From Oscillospiraceae bacterium (lineage in GTDB: Bacteria; Bacillota; Clostridia; Oscillospirales; Oscillospiraceae): a DNA stretch of 35,195 nucleotides. The translations under genes were made by a program, and so were the position numbers. The stretch is from contig JAFUMG010000042.1 in NCBI GenBank assembly GCA_017473225.1, forward strand, positions 1 to 35,195, read 5' to 3'. Under the pieces are notes generated by a model. That model was given only the letters and a program-made list of their open reading frames with translations, ran no database searches and had not been told where the DNA came from. Below are positions 23,764 through 32,231 of this stretch, one piece after another. The first letter of the stretch is position 1; every line of letters begins with the position of its first letter.

Positions 23764-24411
23764 TTACTTATCCTTTTCGCCCTTGGCTTCATCGATGTAG
23801 CTGTAGAGCGTGTACTTGGAAATGCCGAAGTAATTGCAGACCCGCTGGCCGGCCTTGGTGATCAGGAACGCGCCGCTCTCATTCAGGAAGCGGATGGCCT
23901 TGACCTTGTCCTCCTTGTTCATCAGCGCCACAGGCTTGCCCACGATCTTCGAAGACTGCTTGATCAGCTCTTCCAGCAGATCATTGACATTGTGGGTGAT
24001 GGTCTCCGGCTCCTGGGAGGGCTCTTCCGGCGCGGTGAAGACATGCAGCGCGTCCTCCATGGCCTTCATCATGGTGATGTCGTAGTTGATGGCGAAGATG
24101 CCCACGGGCTTGCCGCTGTCATCCCGCAGGAAGATGGTGCTGGATTTCAGGATCTTGCCATCCTCGGTCCGGGTCAGGTAGGCCAGGCGGTCCTCCAGCA
24201 GCTTGGGATCAGCCTTCAGGGCTTCCCAAACCACATGGGAGGGGCCATCGCCGATGCGGCGGCCGGAAATATGACCGTTTTCAATGGCAACGATGGAGTG
24301 CTCCACCTCGGCGGCGCACAGATCGTGAACAACTACCTCACAATTCGGTCCGAACTGCCGGGCAATGCCCTTGGCAAGCTTTACACAGAAGTCGATTTCA
24401 GATACTTTCAT
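23764..24411 (-). CDS. YheO/DauR-like PAS-HTH transcriptional regulator
   Basis: A 215-residue regulator. The N-terminal YheO-like PAS domain (about 1-115) contains NCEVVVHDL, HSIVAIENGHISGR and the PAS core KSSTIFLRDDSGKPVGIFAINYD. A linker is followed by a C-terminal helix-turn-helix of the DauR type (about 155-210: RFLNESGAFLITKAGQ, then YFGISKYTLYSYI). Start at 24411: the upstream in-frame ATG at 24450 overlaps the -10 box of its own promoter and so cannot be used. GAAAGGGG precedes the chosen ATG. It is divergent from ssnA with about 200 bases between, making it the best candidate local regulator of the ssnA operon. The ligand is unknown; DauR itself senses an amino-acid pathway. Confidence 0.88.
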   Translation of the reverse strand: MKVSEIDFCVKLAKGIARQFGPNCEVVVHDLCAAEVEHSIVAIENGHISGRRIGDGPSHVVWEALKADPKLLEDRLAYLTRTEDGKILKSSTIFLRDDSGKPVGIFAINYDITMMKAMEDALHVFTAPEEPSQEPETITHNVNDLLEELIKQSSKIVGKPVALMNKEDKVKAIRFLNESGAFLITKAGQRVCNYFGISKYTLYSYIDEAKGEKDK

Positions 24412-24448
24412 AATAGACAGGGACCCCTTTCTGGATTTCTCTGGGTCC

Positions 24449-24476
24449 ATTATATCAGGTAAATTGAAAATTTCAA
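24449..24476 (-). promoter_or_regulatory. Promoter of the YheO/DauR-like gene with overlapping palindrome
   Basis: On the minus strand TTGAAA (24471-24476), 16 bases, TATAAT (24449-24454). The -35 lies inside the palindrome TTGAAA-A-TTTCAA (24464-24476), a plausible autoregulatory operator. Confidence 0.7.
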
Positions 24477-24484
24477 CGATTCCA

Positions 24485-24518
24485 GACGTAATTTTCGTCA
24501 GGAAAACAAATTTTTTGT
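24485..24518. promoter_or_regulatory. Operator-like palindromes upstream of ssnA
   Basis: GACG-N7-CGTC (24485-24499) is followed by ACAAA-TTT-TTTGT (24506-24518). The second resembles ACAAAAAGTTTTGT at 32520-32533 by the dpaL start region. No strong -35 box precedes ssnA (the best -10 is TATCAT near 24583-24588), which suggests activator control. Confidence 0.4.
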
Positions 24519-24612
24519 CAAAGTTGCAGGCTGAAACGCAGTGCTACGCGCACGGGCCCGGCTTTAAAATAAGAAAAACTTATATCATATTCATCCAAAG
24601 GAGGCAAACATC

Positions 24613-25956
24613 ATGCTGTTAGTAGGTAACGGTAGACTCATCACCCGCGACCCTGCAAATCCCTACCTGGAAGACGGCGCTGTCGTCATCGACGGCGAGC
24701 TGGTCAAGGAGGTCGGCACCCTGGCCGCCATGAAGGCCAAGTACCCCGAAGCTGAATTCGTAGATGCCCAGGGCGGCGTTATCATGCCCGGTCTGATCAA
24801 CGCGCACACCCACATCTACTCCGGTCTGGCCCGGGGCCTGTCCATCGCCGGCAAGAACTCCCGGAACTTCATCGAGGTCCTGGAGGACACCTGGTGGAAC
24901 ATTGACCGCCACCTGACCATGGACGGCACCAAGGCCTGCGCCTACGCCACCGTTCTGGACTCCATCCGCAACGGTGTCACCACCATCGTCGACCACCACG
25001 CGTCTTTCTGTGAGATCCCCGGCACCCTGTTCGCCATCAAGGACGTCTGCAAGGAGCTGGGCATCCGCGCCAACCTGTGCTACGAGGTCTCCGAGCGTGA
25101 CGGCGAGATCAAGACCGCCGAGGCCATCCAGGAGAACGCCGAGTTCGCCCGCTGGGCCGCCGCTCAGAACGACGACATGATCTCCGCCATGTTCGGCGGC
25201 CATGCCCTGTTCACCATCTCCAACAAGACCTTTGAGAAGATGGTCGCCGAAAACAACGGCCTGACCGGCTTCCACATCCACGTTGCCGAGGGTCTGAACG
25301 ACGTTTACGACTCCCTGAACAACCACCGCTGCTACCCCATCGAGCGTCTGGAGAAGATCGGCGGCATCCTGGGTCCCAAGACCATGCTGGGCCACTGCAT
25401 CCACCTGACCGACTCCGAGCTGGACACCATCGCCGCTACCGGCACCATGTGCGTCAACAACCCCGAGTCCAACATGGGCAACGCCGTCGGCTGCAGCCCC
25501 GTGCTGAAGATGTTCCAGAAGGGCATCCACGTCTGCATGGGCACCGACGCCTACACCCACGACATGCTGGAATCCCTGAAGGTCTTCCTGATCATCCAGC
25601 GCCACAACGCCCAGATGCCCAACGTGGCATGGTGCGAGGGCACTGACATGCTGTTCAAGAACAACGCCAAGATGATGGCCAAGTACTGCAAGAAGCCTCT
25701 GGGCATCCTGGCCCCCGGCGCCGCTGCTGACCTGTGCATCTATGACTACAAGCCCTTCACCCCCTTCTCCGACGAGAACATCGACGGTCACATGATCTTC
25801 GGCATGATGGGCAAGAACAACCGCACCACCATCATCAACGGCAAGGTCCTGTACAAGGATCGCGAGTTCGTGAACATCGACGAGGACGCCATCAACGCCT
25901 GGACCATGGAGCAGTCCAAGAAGCTGTGGGGCGAACTGAACAACCGCGTCTACTAA
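24613..25956 (+). CDS. ssnA: SsnA, selenium-linked amidohydrolase
   Basis: A 447-residue amidohydrolase, close to the length of E. coli SsnA (442). The metal-site pieces are in order: INAHTHIYSGLARG (H65, H67), DHHAS, FHIHVAEG (about 222), MLGHCIHL (about 262) and MGTDAYTHD (about 313). The family is named for its link to selenium-dependent molybdenum hydroxylases and is required for anaerobic urate use in gut bacteria carrying this cluster. The substrate is probably a purine-ring derivative opened or deaminated after xanthine or urate is modified; the exact reaction is not readable from sequence. AAAGGAGG precedes the ATG. It leads the ssnA-ygfK-xdhD-ferredoxin operon and has CGC-rich, high-expression codon use. 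Confidence 0.93.
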   Translation: MLLVGNGRLITRDPANPYLEDGAVVIDGELVKEVGTLAAMKAKYPEAEFVDAQGGVIMPGLINAHTHIYSGLARGLSIAGKNSRNFIEVLEDTWWNIDRHLTMDGTKACAYATVLDSIRNGVTTIVDHHASFCEIPGTLFAIKDVCKELGIRANLCYEVSERDGEIKTAEAIQENAEFARWAAAQNDDMISAMFGGHALFTISNKTFEKMVAENNGLTGFHIHVAEGLNDVYDSLNNHRCYPIERLEKIGGILGPKTMLGHCIHLTDSELDTIAATGTMCVNNPESNMGNAVGCSPVLKMFQKGIHVCMGTDAYTHDMLESLKVFLIIQRHNAQMPNVAWCEGTDMLFKNNAKMMAKYCKKPLGILAPGAAADLCIYDYKPFTPFSDENIDGHMIFGMMGKNNRTTIINGKVLYKDREFVNIDEDAINAWTMEQSKKLWGELNNRVY

Positions 25957-25975
25957 TTTCATAAATCCTTTGCGG

Positions 25976-25998
25976 CCGGGCTCCCCACCGGAGCCCGG
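25976..25998 (+). promoter_or_regulatory. Intercistronic stem-loop between ssnA and ygfK
   Basis: Perfect 9-bp stem CCGGGCTCC/GGAGCCCGG with a 5-base loop and no T-run. Likely an mRNA processing or stability element that adjusts ssnA relative to ygfK. Confidence 0.5.
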
Positions 25999-26035
25999 TC
26001 TCCCGAAATCACATAAACATTGGAGGAAAACAATC

Positions 26036-29026
26036 ATGGCAGATATTATGCGCCCCATTCCCTTTGGCCAGCTGATGACTTGGATCCTGACCGAAAACAA
26101 GGAGCATGGCAGCATCTTCGGTGTTGCTAAGCAGGTCCATCACACCACCGGCAAGGCTCTGCCCATCTTCGACGAGAAGATCGAGACCCCCTACGGCCCC
26201 GCCGCAGGTCCCAACTCCCAGCTGGCACAGAACATCGTCGCCGCTTACGCAGCAGGCTCCCGCTTCTTCGAGCTGAAGACTGTTCAGCAGATGGATGGCG
26301 AAGAGCTGAGCGAATGCGTCAACAAGCCCTGCATCACCGCGGGCGACGAGTGCTACAACTGCGAGTGGTCCACCGAGCTGTACGTCACCGAAGCATACGT
26401 CGAATACGTCAAGGCATGGTGGGCATGTAAGCTGATGGCCAAGGAACTGGGCATGGGCGATCCCGATGGCTTTGTCTTCAACATGTCCGTTGGCTACAAC
26501 CTGGCTGACATCAAGAAGAACAAGACCAACTCCTACATTGATCAGATGATGGACGCTTCCCGCACCGAGATCTGGAACTCCTGCAAGAACTGGACTCTGA
26601 ATAATCTGGATATGTTCGAGAACGTCGATGCTGACTACGTCAACAACATCTCCGCTCGTATCTCCAACTCCATCACCGAGTCTACCCTGCATGGCTGCCC
26701 CCCCAGCGAGATTGAAGCCATCGCTCGCTACCTGATCACCGAGAAGCACCTGAACACCTACATCAAGTGCAACCCCACTCTGCTGGGCTATGAGTACGCC
26801 CGCGCCCGCATGGACTCCCTGGGCTTCGACTACGTTGCCTTCACCGACAGCCACTTCCTGACCGACCTGCAGTGGTGCGACGCCGTTCCCATGTTCGAGC
26901 GTCTGATCGCCCTGTGCGAGCAGGAAGGCGTGGAGTTCGGCCTGAAGCTGACCAACACCTTCCCCGTCGACGTGGAAGCCGGCGAGCTGCCCTCCAACGA
27001 GATGTACATGTCCGGCCGCTCCCTGTACCCCCTGTCCATCTCCCTGGCCCGCCGTATCACCGACCAGTTCAACGGCAAGCTGCGCATCTCCTACTCCGGC
27101 GGTGCGGAAGCCCGGAACATCAAGGCCCTGTTCGATGCCGGCATCTGGCCCATCACCATGGCTACCACCATCCTGAAGCCCGGCGGATACGAGCGTATGA
27201 CCCAGATCTACAACGAGCTGGGTGACTGCGGCGACCAGCGCTGGAGCGGCCTGAACGTGGAAGCTGTCCGCGCTCTGGACGACGGCGTTGCCACCGACGA
27301 GCTGTACCACAAGCCCATCAAGCCCCTGCCCGTCCGCCACATCGGCAAGCAGGTCCCCCTGGTCGACTGCTTCAACGCTCCCTGCCGCAACGGCTGCCCC
27401 ATTGAGCAGGATATCCCCGCTTACCTGACCGCCGTCGGCGAGGGCCGCATGGCTGACGCTCTGAACATCATCCTGGAGCGCAACGCACTGCCTTTCATCA
27501 CCGGCACCATCTGCCCCCATCACTGCGGCGACAAGTGCATGCGCAACTACTATGACGACCATGTCAAGATCCGCGAGGCCAAGCTGACCGCCGCCAACGG
27601 CGCTTACGAGGAAGTCATCGCTTCCCTGAAGCCCGCCGCTCCCGTGGCTGGCAAGAAGGTCGCCGTCATCGGTGGCGGCCCCGCCGGTCTGGCTGCCGCT
27701 TCCTTCCTGTCCCGCGCCGGCATCGACGTCACCGTCTATGAGCGCACCGACAAGCTGGGCGGCATCGTCCGTCACGTGATCCCCGAGTTCCGTATCTCCA
27801 CCCAGGCCATCGACAACGACGTGGCTCTGTGCAAGGCATACGGCGCCAAGTTCGAGCTGAACACCGAGGTCACCTCCGTTTCCGACCTGCTGGCTCAGGG
27901 CTACACCGACGTCATCGTCGCTGTGGGCGCCTGGAAGGCCGGTGCTTCCGGTGTTGAGTACGGCGAGACTCTGAACGTCATCAAGTTCCTGTACGCCGCC
28001 AAGAACGCTCCCGAGACCCTGAACCTGGGCAATGACGTCGTCGTCATCGGCGGCGGCAACACCGCCATGGACGCTGCCCGCGTGGCAAAGCGCCTGGGTG
28101 CTGCCAATGTCCGTCTGATCTACCGCCGCACCAAGCGCTACATGCCCGCCGACGAGGAAGAGCTGGCTGAGGCCATCGAAGACGGCGTCGAGTTCATGGA
28201 GCTGCTGGCACCCATCGGTGTCAAGGACGGCGTCCTGACCTGCGAGGTCATGAAGCTGGGCGCTCCCGACGCTTCCGGCCGCCGCGGCGTTGAGGCCACC
28301 GGCGAGAAGGTCGAGGTCCCCGCTTCCATCGTCATCACCGCCATCGGTGAGAAGGTCGAGACCGGCCTGTACGAGGGCATCGGCGTTGAGCTGACCAAGA
28401 AGGGCACTCCCGTCGTGGACGAGAACATGCAGACCTCTGTCGCTCACGTTTACGCTGTCGGCGACGGCCGCCGCGGCCCCGCCACCATCGTTGAGGGCAT
28501 CGCTGACGCCGCCAAGGCTACCACCGCCATCGCCGGCTACGACTTCGGCAAGTACACCGAGGCCAACATCGAGCCCGATTACCAGAAGGTCCTGGACAAG
28601 AAGGGCAAGCTGTGCACCGACTGCTCCAGCTGCGAGAGCTCCGGCTGCCTGGGCTGCGCCACCGTCTGCGAGACCTGCGCTTCTGTCTGCCCCAACCGCG
28701 CAAACGTCGCCATCGCTGTTCCCGGCATGCGTCAGCGCCAGATCGTCCATGTGGACGGCATGTGCAACGAGTGCGGCAACTGCCTGATCTTCTGCCCCTA
28801 CGATTCCCGCCCCTACAAGGACAAGTGGACCCTGTTCTGGACCGAGTGGGACTTCGAGAACTCCACCAACGCCGGCTGGCTTGAGCTGGGCGACGGCAAG
28901 GTCAAGGTCCGTCTGGGCGACTCCGTCAAGGAGTACGTCGTGGCCGACACCAACTGCGGCCTGTACGAGCCCCTGCGTCAGGTCATCCTGGCTGTCGAGA
29001 AGGACTACGCCTACCTGCTGAAGTAA
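26036..29026 (+). CDS. ygfK: YgfK-type iron-sulfur flavoprotein (annotated as putative selenate reductase subunit)
   Basis: A 996-residue multidomain oxidoreductase, near E. coli YgfK (about 1030). Residues 1-420 form a dihydroorotate-dehydrogenase/dihydropyrimidine-dehydrogenase-like half (TPYGPAAGPNSQLAQNIVAA; STLHGCPPSEIEAI). About 447-500 is a GltD-like cysteine cluster (CRNGCP, CPHHCGDKC). A flavin domain starts at GGGPAG (about 545), with a pyridine-nucleotide motif IGGGNTAMD (about 671) and VGDGRRG (about 808). The C-terminus has ferredoxin-type clusters (CTDCSSCESSGC; CNECGNCLIFC). The architecture resembles dihydropyrimidine dehydrogenase rearranged, which suits reduction of a purine-derived ring. 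The selenate label is historical. The ATG at 26036 has TTGGAGG; the longer frame does not. Confidence 0.93.
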   Translation: MADIMRPIPFGQLMTWILTENKEHGSIFGVAKQVHHTTGKALPIFDEKIETPYGPAAGPNSQLAQNIVAAYAAGSRFFELKTVQQMDGEELSECVNKPCITAGDECYNCEWSTELYVTEAYVEYVKAWWACKLMAKELGMGDPDGFVFNMSVGYNLADIKKNKTNSYIDQMMDASRTEIWNSCKNWTLNNLDMFENVDADYVNNISARISNSITESTLHGCPPSEIEAIARYLITEKHLNTYIKCNPTLLGYEYARARMDSLGFDYVAFTDSHFLTDLQWCDAVPMFERLIALCEQEGVEFGLKLTNTFPVDVEAGELPSNEMYMSGRSLYPLSISLARRITDQFNGKLRISYSGGAEARNIKALFDAGIWPITMATTILKPGGYERMTQIYNELGDCGDQRWSGLNVEAVRALDDGVATDELYHKPIKPLPVRHIGKQVPLVDCFNAPCRNGCPIEQDIPAYLTAVGEGRMADALNIILERNALPFITGTICPHHCGDKCMRNYYDDHVKIREAKLTAANGAYEEVIASLKPAAPVAGKKVAVIGGGPAGLAAASFLSRAGIDVTVYERTDKLGGIVRHVIPEFRISTQAIDNDVALCKAYGAKFELNTEVTSVSDLLAQGYTDVIVAVGAWKAGASGVEYGETLNVIKFLYAAKNAPETLNLGNDVVVIGGGNTAMDAARVAKRLGAANVRLIYRRTKRYMPADEEELAEAIEDGVEFMELLAPIGVKDGVLTCEVMKLGAPDASGRRGVEATGEKVEVPASIVITAIGEKVETGLYEGIGVELTKKGTPVVDENMQTSVAHVYAVGDGRRGPATIVEGIADAAKATTAIAGYDFGKYTEANIEPDYQKVLDKKGKLCTDCSSCESSGCLGCATVCETCASVCPNRANVAIAVPGMRQRQIVHVDGMCNECGNCLIFCPYDSRPYKDKWTLFWTEWDFENSTNAGWLELGDGKVKVRLGDSVKEYVVADTNCGLYEPLRQVILAVEKDYAYLLK

Positions 29027-29040
29027 TCCCATCATTACCC

Positions 29041-29065
29041 GGGAGGGGGAGCTTTTCCCCCTCCC
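29041..29065 (+). promoter_or_regulatory. Intercistronic stem-loop between ygfK and xdhD-like gene
   Basis: GGGAGGGGGA pairs with TCCCCCTCCC (10 bp, 5-base loop). A T6 run lies only 11 bases past the stem, so partial termination is possible but a processing hairpin is more likely. Confidence 0.5.
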
Positions 29066-29097
29066 CATCCAAACTTTTTTCAAGAAAGGATTCCGCT

Positions 29098-31674
29098 ATG
29101 AGTACCTTTACCGTAAACGGCGTCCAGCGTACTACCAATGAAAAGAAATCTCTTCTGCGTTATCTGCGTGATGACCTGCATCTGACCTCCATCAAGGACG
29201 GCTGCAGCCAGGGCGCCTGCGGCGCCTGCACCGTCATCATCGACGGTGTGACCTGCAAGTCCTGCGTTCCCACCACCGACCGTCTGGACGGCAAGACCAT
29301 CGTCACCGTCGAGGGCCTGAGCGACTGGGAAAAGGAGCTGTACACCTATGCCTACGGCGAAGCCGGCGCTGTTCAGTGCGGCTTCTGTATCCCCGGCATG
29401 GTCATGTGCACCAAGGCCCTGCTGGATCAGAACCCCAACCCCACCGAGGATGAGATCAAGTACGCTCTGCGCAACAACTATTGCCGCTGCACCGGCTATG
29501 TCAAGATCATCGCCGCCGTGAAGCTGGCAGCCAAGATCAAGGCCGCCGGCGCCATCCCCGAGGCCTCCACCACCGACTGGCACGTGGGCAACCGCGTCCA
29601 CCGTCTGGACGTGGCTGAGAAGGTCCTGGGCTATGGCCAGTACCCCGATGACATCTACCCCGAAGACACCACCTATGCCGGCGCCCTGCGCAGCAAGTAC
29701 GCCCGCGCCCGTGTTCTCTCCATCGACACCTCCAAGGCCAAGGCCCTGCCCGGTGTCGTCGCCGTCCTGACCGCCGAGGACATTCCCGGTGAGAACATGA
29801 TCGGCCACCTGAAGCATGACCAGTACACTCTGGTCCCCGTGGGCGAGCTGACCCACTACCTGGGCGACGCCGTCGCTCTGGTCGTCGCCGAGAGCATGGC
29901 GATCGTTGAGAAGGCCAAGAAGCTGATCAAGGTCGAATATGAGGTTCTGCCCGCTGTCCACAGCATCGAGGAAGCCAAGGCTCCCGGCGCTCCCCTGGTC
30001 TTTGAGACCGACAAGTCCAATGTCCAGGCCCACGAGCACATCTCCCGCGGCAATGCCCGGGAAGCCATCGCCAACGCTCCCCATGTGATCACCCATCACT
30101 TTGAGACTCCCTGGACCGAGCACGCCTTCCTGGAGCCCGAAGCCTGCGCCGCGTATCTGGATGAGGACGGCGACGTCTTCATCTACTCCACCGACCAGTC
30201 TGCCCACCAGACCCTCCATGAGTGCCAGCTGCTGCTGGGCACCAAGAAGGTCAAGGTCCAGAACGCCCTGGTCGGCGGCGGCTTCGGCGGCAAGGAGGAC
30301 ATGACCGTCCAGCATCTGGCCGCTCTGGCTGTCTACCATACCCACCGCCCCGTCAAGATGAATCTGACCCGCGCCGAGTCCCTGCTGGTCCATCCCAAGC
30401 GTCACCACTTCGTCATGGACTTCACCATGGGCTGCGACAACGACGGTAAGATCCTGGGCGTCCGGGCCGTCTGCGAATCCGACACCGGCGCTTACGCCTC
30501 CCTGGGCGGCCCCGTCCTGCAGCGTGCCTGTACTCACGCCGCCGGTCCCTACGCCTACGAGAACTTCGAGATCGAGGGCACCGCTTACTACACCAACAAT
30601 CCTCCTGCGGGCGCGTTCCGTGGCTTCGGCGTCACCCAGACCTGCTTCGCCACCGAATCCCTGCTGAACATGATGGCCGAGAAGATCGGCATCTCTCCCT
30701 GGGAGATCCGCTACCGCAACGCCATCCGTCCCTGGGGCGTCCTGCCCAACGGCCAGATCGTCGACGATTCCACCGGCCTGGTGGAGACTCTGGAGGCTGT
30801 CAAGCCCTACTATGACGAGGCTGTGGCCGCCGGCAAGCCCGTTGGCATCGGCTGCGCCATGAAGAACGCCGGCGTCGGCGTCGGCATCCCCGATACCGGC
30901 CGCGTGAAGCTGCTGATCGAGAAGGACCAGAAGGTCCACATCTACTCCGGCGCTTCCTGCATCGGCCAGGGCCTGGGCACCGTCCTGGTCCAGAACGTGG
31001 TCGAGTACACCGGCCTGAACCGTGACGACATCGTCTACGAGCGCTCCAACACCTGGTACGCCCCCGACTCTGGCACCACCTCCGGCTCCCGCCAGACTCT
31101 GGTCACCGGCGAGGCCTGCATCCGGGCCTGCCGCCTGCTGAAGGAAGCTCTGGATTCCGGCAAGACTCTGGCTGATCTGGTCGGTCAGGAGTTCTACGGC
31201 GAGTATCTGGCCAAGACCGATCCTCTGGGCGCCAATGTGCCCAACCCCGTCTCTCACGTTGCCTACGGCTATGCCACCCAGGTCTGCATCCTGAACAAGA
31301 AGACCGGCAAGGTCGAGCAGATGATCGCTGCCCATGACGTGGGCAAGGCCGTCAACCCCCTGTCCTGCGAAGGCCAGATCGAAGGCGGCGTGGTCATGAG
31401 CATGGGCTATGCCCTGCGTGAGGACTATCCCATCGACGAGAACTGCAAGCCCCTGGAGAAGTACGGCTCCCTGGGCCTGTTCCGCGCACACGAAATTCCC
31501 GAGATCAAGGCAATCGTTGTCGACAAGCCCGGCCTGAACGTAGCGGGCGGTGCCATCGGTATCGGTGAGATCACCTCGATCCCCACCGCTCCCGCCATCA
31601 CCGAAGCCTACTACCAGTGGGACGGCCAGCGCCGCTACAGCCTGCCCATCTCCGGCACACCTTATAAGAAGTAA
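29098..31674 (+). CDS. xdhD: Selenium-dependent-type xanthine dehydrogenase, fused Fe-S and Mo domains
   Basis: An 858-residue protein fusing a 2x[2Fe-2S] domain (C36, C41, C44, C56; then QCGFCIPG and YCRCTGY, residues 1-150) to a molybdopterin domain with GGGFGGKED (about 393), GAFRGFG (about 505), SGTTSGSRQT (about 658) and GIGEITSIP with the catalytic glutamate near 824. There is no FAD domain, unlike the xdhABC enzyme. The length and fusion fit the XdhD/Se_dep_XDH type, thought to carry a labile selenium on the molybdenum instead of sulfur; no selenocysteine codon is used. AAGAAAGGA precedes the ATG. It lies between ygfK and an RnfB-like ferredoxin that could act as electron partner. It probably acts on purines; direction and exact substrate are open. 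Confidence 0.92.
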   Translation: MSTFTVNGVQRTTNEKKSLLRYLRDDLHLTSIKDGCSQGACGACTVIIDGVTCKSCVPTTDRLDGKTIVTVEGLSDWEKELYTYAYGEAGAVQCGFCIPGMVMCTKALLDQNPNPTEDEIKYALRNNYCRCTGYVKIIAAVKLAAKIKAAGAIPEASTTDWHVGNRVHRLDVAEKVLGYGQYPDDIYPEDTTYAGALRSKYARARVLSIDTSKAKALPGVVAVLTAEDIPGENMIGHLKHDQYTLVPVGELTHYLGDAVALVVAESMAIVEKAKKLIKVEYEVLPAVHSIEEAKAPGAPLVFETDKSNVQAHEHISRGNAREAIANAPHVITHHFETPWTEHAFLEPEACAAYLDEDGDVFIYSTDQSAHQTLHECQLLLGTKKVKVQNALVGGGFGGKEDMTVQHLAALAVYHTHRPVKMNLTRAESLLVHPKRHHFVMDFTMGCDNDGKILGVRAVCESDTGAYASLGGPVLQRACTHAAGPYAYENFEIEGTAYYTNNPPAGAFRGFGVTQTCFATESLLNMMAEKIGISPWEIRYRNAIRPWGVLPNGQIVDDSTGLVETLEAVKPYYDEAVAAGKPVGIGCAMKNAGVGVGIPDTGRVKLLIEKDQKVHIYSGASCIGQGLGTVLVQNVVEYTGLNRDDIVYERSNTWYAPDSGTTSGSRQTLVTGEACIRACRLLKEALDSGKTLADLVGQEFYGEYLAKTDPLGANVPNPVSHVAYGYATQVCILNKKTGKVEQMIAAHDVGKAVNPLSCEGQIEGGVVMSMGYALREDYPIDENCKPLEKYGSLGLFRAHEIPEIKAIVVDKPGLNVAGGAIGIGEITSIPTAPAITEAYYQWDGQRRYSLPISGTPYKK

Positions 31675-31691
31675 AGGGGGATATTTGAATT

Positions 31692-32186
31692 ATGGCTGTT
31701 AAGAAGAAGTTCCCCTACAAGGCCGCGGTCGTGGCCTGCAACGGCGGCTGCCGGGCCAGCAAGACCCCCGACGCCAAGTGCGTTTACGGCTGCATCGGCT
31801 GTGAGCAGTGCGTCATCGCCTGCAAGTTCGGCGCCATCCACATCAATGACCTGGGCGTCGCCGAGGTGGATGAGGAAAAGTGCATCGCCTGCGGCAAGTG
31901 CGCCACCTACTGCCCCCAGAACCTGATCCACATCCACGAGTGCGCCAACTACATCGTGGTCAAGTGCTCCAACCACGACAAGGGCAAGGACGCCCGTGCC
32001 GTGTGTGAAGTCAGCTGCATCGGCTGCGGCATGTGCGAGAAGGTCTGCACCGCCGGCGCCATCCACGTTGTGAACAACGTGGCCGTCATCGACGACAGCA
32101 AGTGCCTCAGCTGCGGCATGTGCGCTGTCAACTGCCCCCGCGGCGCCATCATCGACACCCGCGGTGTCCTGACCGGCAAGTATTGA
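31692..32186 (+). CDS. RnfB-like polyferredoxin
   Basis: A 164-residue protein with four cysteine-rich ferredoxin-like segments: CVYGCIGCEQCVIAC (about 31-45), CIACGKCATYC (about 64-74), CEVSCIGCGMCEKVC (about 106-120) and CLSCGMCAVNC (about 138-148). It also has VACNGGC near residue 15. The layout closely follows the cytosolic half of RnfB, but the membrane helix and the RnfB N-terminal cluster are missing. GGGGGA precedes the ATG, 18 bases after the xdhD-like stop, so it is in the same operon. The upstream XDH has no FAD subunit, so this protein is a likely electron carrier between that enzyme and YgfK, a hydrogenase or an Rnf complex. That role is inference. Confidence 0.85.
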   Translation: MAVKKKFPYKAAVVACNGGCRASKTPDAKCVYGCIGCEQCVIACKFGAIHINDLGVAEVDEEKCIACGKCATYCPQNLIHIHECANYIVVKCSNHDKGKDARAVCEVSCIGCGMCEKVCTAGAIHVVNNVAVIDDSKCLSCGMCAVNCPRGAIIDTRGVLTGKY

Positions 32187-32195
32187 TCCCTCCCC

Positions 32196-32220
32196 CATCC
32201 GGCGGCTCCGCCGCCGGATG
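32196..32220 (+). promoter_or_regulatory. Stem-loop after the polyferredoxin gene
   Basis: CATCCGGCGGC pairs with GCCGCCGGATG around TCC. There is no T-run, so termination would be inefficient or factor-dependent. It may leave read-through to dpaL. Confidence 0.5.
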
Positions 32221-32231
32221 GTACGGATGAA

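Noticed and set aside
23649-23792. Longer 96-codon frame extending upstream from 23648
   Set aside because: The extension reads through the terminator and into the 3' end of the regulator gene on the same strand, with no ribosome site at its start.
24511-24530. Sigma-54-like TTGTC...TTGCA upstream of ssnA
   Set aside because: The spacing between the GG-like and GC elements is too short (3 instead of 5 bases) and the GG is absent.
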